Shown here: positions 57,130-64,000 of the stretch, piece after piece
Numbering within the stretch: the stretch's first letter is position 1
Layout: every line of letters starts with the position of its first letter
Source: Phyllostachys edulis
Taxonomy: Eukaryota; Streptophyta; Magnoliopsida; Poales; Poaceae
Length of the DNA stretch: 64,000 bases
Assembly: GCA_036346405.1 (NCBI GenBank)
Contig: CM070567.1
Location: 40,901,470 to 40,965,469 of the forward strand
Direction: 5' to 3'
Made by a program: the position numbers and the translations under genes
Notes under the pieces: model-generated
What the model was told of the DNA's origin: nothing
Databases searched by the model: none
What the model saw: only the letters and a program-made list of their open reading frames with translations

Positions 57130-60100
57130 GCAAAATGCATGAGGCAAGAGTTCAACCAACATTTGAATAATCTATGACATTTAATTCATTCCTCAATTTG
57201 CAAAAGCGGCCTTCATCTAATGGTTTGGTGAAAATATCTGCTAATTTCAATATCTCCCTTGCTCACATGATCTCTCAAGAAATGGTGGCGAATATCTATA
57301 TGCTTGGTTCTTGAGTGTTGGATAGGATTATTGTCTATTTTCACCGCACTATCATTATCACACAAAAGAGGCATTTTATCAAACTTAATTCCATAATCCA
57401 TCAAAGTTTGCCTCATCTGTAGCAATTGAGCACAATAACTACTCGCGGAAAAATATTCGGCTTCGGCGATGGATAATGCTACGGAGTTTTATTTCTTGGA
57501 TGACCATGATACTAAAGATATTTCTAAGAATTGACAATTACCAGAGGTGCTTTTTCTATCCACTTTACAACCAGCATAATCGGAATCCGAATATCCAATT
57601 AAATCAAATTTGGCACCTTTGGGAAATCATAAGCCAATGCTAGAGGAATGCTTTAAATATCTTAAAATTCTTTTTACGGTCATCAAATGGTACTCTTTTG
57701 GAGTTGCTTGAAAGCGTGCACACATGCAAACACTAAACATAATATCGGGCCTAAATACGGTAAAATAAAGTAAACTACCAATCATAGACCTATAAAACTT
57801 TAAATCTACTGATTTACCTCCCTCATTTAGGTTAAGATGACCATTGGTTGCCATAGGAGTCTTGATCGGTTTTAGATCCTCCATGCCAAATCTCTTGATC
57901 AAGTCTTTTGCATACTTTGTTTGGCTCACGAAGGTTCCATCTTTGAGTTGCTTGATTTGAAGTCCAAGGAAATAGCTTAATTCTCTGATCATGGACATTT
58001 CAAATTCCCTAGACATCATATCGCCAAATTCTTTGCAAAAATCTTAGTTATAAGATCTGAAAATGATATCATCAATATAAATTTGACAAACAAAGAAATC
58101 ATCATCTAAAACTTTAGTAAATAAAGTTGAATTAATTTTCCCGATTTTAAATCCTTTTGAGACTAGAAAATCTCTAAGGCGTTCATACCATGCTCTAGAA
58201 ACTTGTTTAAGACCATAGAGCGTCTTGGAGAGTTTGTAGACATGATTTGGATTCTTTGGATCTTCAAAACCGGAAGGTTGTTCAACAAAGACAAGTTTGG
58301 ATATTTTACCATTTAGGAAGGCACTTTTAACATCTATTTGAAATAATATAATATCAAAGCATGATGCAAAAGCAAATAATATCCGAATTGACTCAAGTCT
58401 AGCTACGGGAGCAAAGGTTTCACCAAAATTTAAACCTTCGACTTGTGAATATCCTTGAGTGACCAACCTTGCTTTGTTTCTAACAACCATACAGTTTTCA
58501 TCGTGCTTGTTCCTAAAGACCCATTTTGTGCTAATGACATTGTGTTCCTTAGGCCTATCCACCAATGTCCAAACTTCATTCTGGGTGAAGTTGTTGAGTT
58601 CTTCATGCATTGCATTCACCCAATCCGGATCATTAAGTGCTTCTTCTACATGTTTTGGCTCAATAGAAGAGACAAAAGAGTAATGTTCACAAAAAAAGCA
58701 ATATGAGATCAAGTTTGAACACCCTTACTTACATCACCCAATATTTGATCTATTGGATGATCTTTTGCAATTGCATTGTGGATTCTTGGTGGTAAGTTGG
58801 ATGGTTGATCATCTTCCTTATTGTCTTCTTCATCAATTTGAATTGGATTTGTGGAAGAGGTAGGAGGTTCAATTTGAATGTAAGATGATGGATCATCTTT
58901 GGGCTTGATGTTGCCAATTTGCATGTTTTCCATGGCTTTTCTTAAGGCTCCATCACCTACATCATCCAAATTCTCATGCTCTTCTTGAGAGCCATTAGTT
59001 TCATCAAATTGCACATCGTGCCTTTCTTCAACTAAATCAGAGTTTTTGTTAAAGACACGATAATCTTTGCTATTTGAAGAATAACCAAGTAAGAAACCAA
59101 CATCACAACGGCTTGCAAATTTTGAAAGACGATCACCCTTCTTCAAAATATAACACTTGCAACTAAAAACACGAAAGTAAGAGATGTTTGGTTTTCTTCC
59201 AATAAGAAGCTCATAAGAAGTCTTTTTCAAAAGGCGATGCAAATAGAGACGATTTATGGCATGATAAGTGGTGTTAATTGCTTCCGCCCAAAAACTATCG
59301 AAAGTATTATACTCATCAAGTATTGTCCTAGCCATTTCAATTAATGTACGACTTTTCCTTTCTACAACTCCATTTTGCTCCGGAGTGTAGGTTGTGGAAA
59401 GTTCGTGCTTTATTCCAAGTTCAAAGTCTTCAACTTTAGTATTCTTGAACTTGGAACCATTATCACTATGGATTTTCTTAATTTTAAAATCAAATTTATT
59501 TTGAGCCCTTTTTGCAAAACATTTGAAAATACCAAAGGTTTCACCTTTGTCATCTAGGAAGAATATCCATGTATATCTAGAGTAATCATCCACAATAACT
59601 AAATAATAGCTATTACCCCCGATACTCTTGTAGGTTCTTGGCCTAAACAAATCTATATGTAAGAGTTCCAATGGTCTAGAGGTTGACATGATACTCTTGG
59701 AAGGATGAGAATTAGCGTCTTGCTTATCGGCTTGACAAGCACTACAAAGTCTATTTTTCTCGAACTTCACATCTTTCAAGCCAACAACTAAATCATGTTT
59801 GAAAATCTTTTTAAGTTGAATCATTCCAACATGAGCTAGCCTTCTATGCCAAAACCAACCCACTGAAATTTTTGCAATTAAACAAGTTTTAAAGCTTGAT
59901 TCATTTGAAGTAAAATCAACCAAATAAAGATTTTCAAATATAAAACCTTTGAAAACTAAAGAACTATCTTTTGCATTTGAAATTGTAACACCTTCATTAG
60001 AGAATGAGCAAATTAAGTCAAAATCATATATTTGAGCAACGGATAGCAAATTGAAATTTAGTGATTCTACTAAAGATACATTAGAAATAGAAAGGTCATT

Positions 60101-60376
60101 TGAGATAACGATTTTACCCAATCCTAATACCTTACCTTTGCTATTATCGCCAAATATGATCTTGTCAACTCCTTTACCATTCTCGAATGTGGTGAACATC
60201 TTTCTATCACCGGTCATGTGTTGAGTGCATCCACTATCAAGCACCTAATATTTTTCACCGGTTTTGTAGTTCACCTACAAAACAAAAATCAAGTTCTTTT
60301 ATGTACCCAAGTTTGTTTGGGTTCTTGGAGGTTAGTGACCAATGATTTAAGCACCCAAATAGCATTCTTTTTTAGC
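57130..60376 (-). pseudogene. Sirevirus-like Copia pol: protease, integrase, RT, RNase H
   Basis: From the high end: gag-pol junction region (NAIWVLKSLVTNLQ, 60,300-60,376); protease with LDSGCTQHMTGD (about 60,240); GAG-pre-integrase finger (RRLAHVGMIQL ... CSACQADKQ); integrase core with HIDLFRP, HSDNGSKF and YTPEQNGVVERKSRT; RT (58,044-58,712, EALNDPDWVNAMHEELNN and YIDDIIF); RNase H (LLCDNDSAVKIDNNPIQHSR, near 57,330). Stops at about 58,040, 57,620 and 57,430, plus the missing gag and 5' LTR, make it inactive. Confidence 0.9.
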
Positions 60377-61578
60377 GCCAAGTCCCGATCATCTCCGCTA
60401 TTGACCGTAGTTGACTCCAAGCCATCTGCACAACAATGTACCAAGAAATCAATTCTGGACACAAAGTCCTCGCAGCTTAACCCACATTAGCCAAAACATG
60501 CATCATGCAACACCTATGCACTGAAACTTATGACATTGGTCAATTCCACAAAGTTCACCACCTTCTCGGTACATGAACTCCCTTTGGCCGGTGCACCGGT
60601 CTGACCACTTCCCAAATCGGGAAAACACCATCACTCGATTTTTCGGCAAAATTCTATCTAGTTTCGCGTTCAGTCTCAATTTTTCATGGTATCTGCTGCA
60701 AACACACCCTCAAACACTCTCACACAAGTATTTTGTGAGCAATCCTCAAAAGCTCACTCGAACTCACACCATTGGTCTAACAGCCAGCCTAGCTGGTCAG
60801 ACCACCCGACTTCGGCCGTTTTGACCGCCCCCTCCGGCTGGTTTTCCTACAACCTGACAGACACGCGACACTCCGCTAAACTAACGGTTTCTTCCAAACA
60901 CCTCGATACCAATATCAATTGTTCAACACACTAAGATTATGATCATATCGCATAATCCCCACAAGATTAGAAGTATAATATTACATAGTCAAGTAATCTT
61001 AAACCTTGTTTTCAAATGAATATATGTTTGTTTATTTGGATTTGTTACAATGTTGCCATAACGAATGGCCTATGATCCTAATCTTGTGGTCATTTGATGA
61101 CCGCAGGCTGCAGCCACTGTACGCTACGAAGCCGTTTGATTGCAAAATCGATGGCTGAGATCAAGATGTTTCAGAGCATGAGAAACTGCACAACCATAAT
61201 CCAAGTGTGGCTGGGCTTTTCGATAGAATCCACTCCTGTTGCAAGCTTGTTCAGTCAAGTAGAGTGATCAAGATCAAGCATGAAAAACTGCATATCCATA
61301 ATCGACTGCGAAGATCAAGATAAAGATTTTTTAGAGCTGATCAAGCTTATTCAGTGAATTAGGGAACCACAATTTCTCAAATTAACATTTTTCCTGTATA
61401 TTCAGAATAAGCAACAATTAGAGTTCACCCAAAGTGTATACATAGTGGCAAGCCACACACACAGGGTAGCCCTCTTATTTAATAGCAAGCTGGTCTTGCA
61501 CACTATGGTATTGCAGACTGCAGGAAGCAATGACCACCTTCCAAATTGTTACTGAAATTACATGCTAGCTCATTCTTA

Positions 61579-62084
61579 TTAGGATGAAGGTGCATCTGGC
61601 TGATTTTGAGGAAGTGCAGCTTGAAATGCAGGAATTCCCATGTATGTGTCATGTAGTTTTGCCAAAATTGGGTACTTTGTCTGAAAGAAAAGAAAAGCTT
61701 ATTGCTCTTAGTTTCTGAATAAGAACGGTGAGAACACTCATTAGCAGACATTTTTACAGAAATAAATGCAGAATAGCAGAGAAAAGTTAGGCACCATATC
61801 AATTTGGAAGCGATGTATGCCAGCATGAATCTGTGGTGCTAGGAACACATCTCCCTGTCGATGAACGCAAAATAGACAACATGAGATTAGTTCAAATTAC
61901 ATTGCAGAGGCAACATGAATAGTGGCATATTGACATCGGCTGCATTTTGAAGCACATTTCTAAGTGATTGATCAAGAAAAAACAAAATGCATCAACAAAG
62001 AAGGATGGGTTAGAACACAGACCAATTGGACTTCATCCCCAGTGGTATATCTATTGTCACATCCTTCCAAAAGCTTTTCGATCG
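61579..62084 (-). pseudogene. GSTZ: GSTZ 3' end, duplicated (exons 7-9 only)
   Basis: Exon 7 62,023-62,084 (IEKLLEGCDNRYTTGDEVQL), exon 8 61,795-61,854, exon 9 61,579-61,680, with stop TAA at 61,579-61,581. Splice borders and lengths equal those of the other copy. A few substitutions (Ser to Asn in exon 7; Glu to Gly near EIPAFQ in exon 9). Exons 1-6 would lie beyond the window if present. Confidence 0.9.
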
Positions 62085-62120
62085 CTGAAACAAAGAGTAT
62101 GAGAAAACCAGGAATGCTGC

Positions 62121-64000
62121 TGTAGATTTTCGAGAATATTGTGTGTCTCCCATAGGATCTCACATCATTTATTTATAGTCTAAAAGTTAAATACGACTCT
62201 AATACAAGGTTAGATCCGACTCTAACACGACTTGTTATTTAGATCCTAATACTAACTCACCAACACTCCCACTTAAGATGGGCCGAAGATATCAATCATA
62301 CCCATCTTGGTACATATTATAGTACCCTCGTTAGGACCTAACCCTTTAGTGAAACAGTCAGCCAACTGTTCACCAGACTTGACGTACTCCAACTTTCACG
62401 TTTTGTCATCGAGCTTTTCCTTGATGAAAAACCTATCAATCTCAACGTGCTTGGTACGATCTTGTTGAACTAGGTTGTTAGCAATGTTGATTGTAGATTT
62501 ATTGTCACAATGCAACATCAAGAGATTATTCCTCCATACCCGAAGCTTGAACAATAAACTCTTCATCCATATCATTTCACTCACACTCAACGATATTGCT
62601 CTGTACTCTGCCTCTGCAGTAGATCGAGCCACAACCTCCTGTTTCTTGCTCCTCCATGACACAAGGTTACCTCCCACAAAGATGCGATATCCAGAGGTAA
62701 ACCTCCTGTCATCCATACTGCTTGCCTAATCAGCATCGCAATACCCTTCCACATTCAGGTGTTGATTCTTCCTTATCCAAAGGTCTTTCCCAAAGCTACT
62801 ATTCAAATACCGCAGGATTCGATAGACAACATCCATGTGTCTTGTTCTGGGATCATGCATATATTGACTAACCACACTCACTGCATATGAAATATCAGGT
62901 CCTGTATAACACAAATAGATGAGACGCCCAACAAACTTTTGATAAGCTTCCTTGTCAACTGGATCTCTCGACTTAGCACATAGCTTGTGATTCCTATCAA
63001 TAGGTAAAGCAATAGGGCGACACCTAATCATACCTATTTCTACTAGCAGATCAAGGACATACTTCCTCTGGGAGAGAACTATACCATTCGAAGCATGGGC
63101 AATCTCAATCCCAAGAAAGTATCGAAGATGTCCAAGATCTTTCACCTCAAATGTCTCTCCTAGTCTTTTCTTCAAGGACTTGATTTCCTCGGCATCATCT
63201 CCAATGATCACAATATCATCAACATATACTGCCAATATGGTGATATGAGATCCTCTATGCCTATAAAACATAGTATGATCTCCATTGCACTAAGAATAAA
63301 CCATACTACAGACTGCACGTCTGAATCTATCAAACCACACCCTTGGAAACTGCTTCAGACCGTATAAGGACTTTTTGAGTTTACACACCCTCCCATTAGT
63401 CTATCTATTCTCAAAGCCTGAAGGAATTTCCATGTATACCTCCTCTTGTAAATCACCATATAGAAAAAGCGTTCTTCGCATCCAACTAATGTAGAGGTCA
63501 GCTGAAGTTTGTTGTACAGGAGATCAACGTTCTTACGATGCTCATCTTTGCCACTGGTGCAAAGGTCTCATCATAATCTATCCCATATATTTGACTATAA
63601 CCTATTGTATCCAACCATGTCTTGTATCTCTCTATCTTGACTTTAGGAGTTTGCTTCATCGTAAACACCCATTTGCATCATACTGCCTTTTTTCCTGTTG
63701 GAAGTGGAACAAGATCCCATGTCCTGTTCTTCTGAAGTGAACTAAGCTCCTCCTTCATAGCATCCTTTCACTTAATTAGGATCTTACTTAGCAGTTCACC
63801 AATCCTTTTGAACATGCACTGTTTGAAGAGATGCAATGAATGCTTTGTATGCAGGTGATATATGAGATGAAATTTGCAATGTCATGCTCGAAGCCATACC
63901 AGACTGAAGGCTTTCCGGCATTAGCTCTAGTTTCCCTATGTTGAACATTACCACTCGCCCTAAGGGGAGGCAAGTGACTCGATGGAGAGAGACTCGAGGA
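62121..64000 (-). mobile_element. Copia element (duplicate of 10,884-15,284), partial
   Basis: 3' LTR 62,121-62,265 (145 bp, intact TG...CA), preceded on its outer side by the same GCTGC (62,116-62,120). Then polypurine tract, RNase H, RT and linker toward the window end. It has no nested element, so its RNase H region is continuous at the site that is interrupted in the left copy. Confidence 0.9.
62396..63973 (-). pseudogene. Copia RNase H, RT and linker remnant (right copy)
   Basis: RNase H 62,396-62,716 (GGNLVSWRSKKQEVVARSTA); RT 62,726-63,700 with YVDDIVIIGDD near 63,220; linker ARKPSVWYGFEHDIA-type (63,860-63,930). Stops and frameshifts near 62,720, 63,290, 63,470 and 63,540. Confidence 0.85.

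Larger units (their letters stand above)
45613..60376 (-). mobile_element. Sirevirus-like Copia retrotransposon, 5' end missing
   Basis: Minus-strand order: pol (60,376 to about 57,130), env-like ORF (53,844 to 47,904), polypurine tract, 3' LTR (47,260 to 45,613). Copia pol order plus an extra env-like ORF after pol is the hallmark of the Sirevirus/Maximus lineage. It is interrupted by a hAT transposon (48,641-53,136) and a solo LTR (54,492-56,836). Gag and 5' LTR are absent; the sequence changes abruptly at 60,376/60,377 to the segmental duplication. Left target-site bases ATAGC (45,608-45,612) have no visible partner. Confidence 0.88.
60377..64000. repeat. Segmental duplication, right copy
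   Basis: Starts gccaagtcccgatcatctcc, identical in order and orientation to 9002 onward: LTR remnant (to about 60,945), GSTZ 3' flank, exons 9, 8, 7, then the same Copia at the same target base. It lacks the nested LTR element (11,466-13,249), the 32-bp duplication and about 120 bp of intron 7. It runs off the window end. Confidence 0.9.

Noticed and set aside
61503..61826. 107-codon minus-strand ORF (also at 10,114-10,437)
   Set aside because: It runs through GSTZ exons 9-8 and the intron between them in a different frame; the spliced GSTZ reading explains the sequence better.

Overview
The window is plant nuclear DNA, almost certainly from a grass (Poaceae). It is intron-bearing and packed with nested LTR retrotransposons (Copia, Sirevirus-type Copia, Gypsy-type LTRs), L1-type LINEs and a hAT DNA transposon, with GC-rich pockets typical of grasses. 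There is no sign of bacterial or organellar organisation. The only recognisable host gene is a zeta-class glutathione S-transferase (GSTZ, maleylacetoacetate isomerase). It is present as one broken nine-exon gene, one exon-1 relic of a second copy, and a duplicated 3' end. I see no intact host gene, RNA gene or CRISPR array.

Layout. 1-1,170: 5' part of a minus-strand Gypsy element (leader, PBS, LTR). 1,171-6,011: a long minus-strand Gypsy-type LTR. 6,012-7,632: anonymous. 7,633-9,560: Sirevirus-like LTR remnant. 10,190-21,383: the GSTZ pseudogene on the minus strand, carrying a Copia deletion derivative in intron 6 (10,884-15,284, itself holding a small LTR element at 11,466-13,249) and a 5'-truncated LINE inside exon 3 (16,373-20,110). 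A second small LTR element (21,565-23,097) sits just upstream of the start codon. 24,018-24,890: LTR fragments. 24,890-31,848: plus-strand Copia, split by a 3.07-kb solo LTR. 32,014-32,113: exon 1 of a second GSTZ copy with a nonsense codon. About 33,540-40,794: near-full-length plus-strand LINE with ORF1 and ORF2. 41,150-45,612: truncated Gypsy-type LTR.

45,613-60,376: a minus-strand Sirevirus-like Copia (3' LTR, env-like ORF, pol). Its env-like ORF is split by a 4.5-kb hAT element, and its pol-env interval is split by a 2.35-kb solo LTR. It stops abruptly at 60,376. From 60,377 to the window end the sequence repeats 9,002 onward (LTR remnant, GSTZ 3' flank, GSTZ exons 7-9, and the same Copia at the same site), so the two ends of the window are a direct segmental duplication.

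The main story is the burial of a GSTZ locus. Insertions and target-site duplications can be resolved almost to the base, and shared versus private insertions give a relative order: Copia into intron 6, then segmental duplication, then the small nested LTR element. A second theme is regulatory architecture inside the LTRs. Several carry arrays of short GGTC/GACC or GGTA/TACC dyads near the TATA box, and four Gypsy-type LTRs share a conserved palindromic block, three of them with a nearby hairpin.
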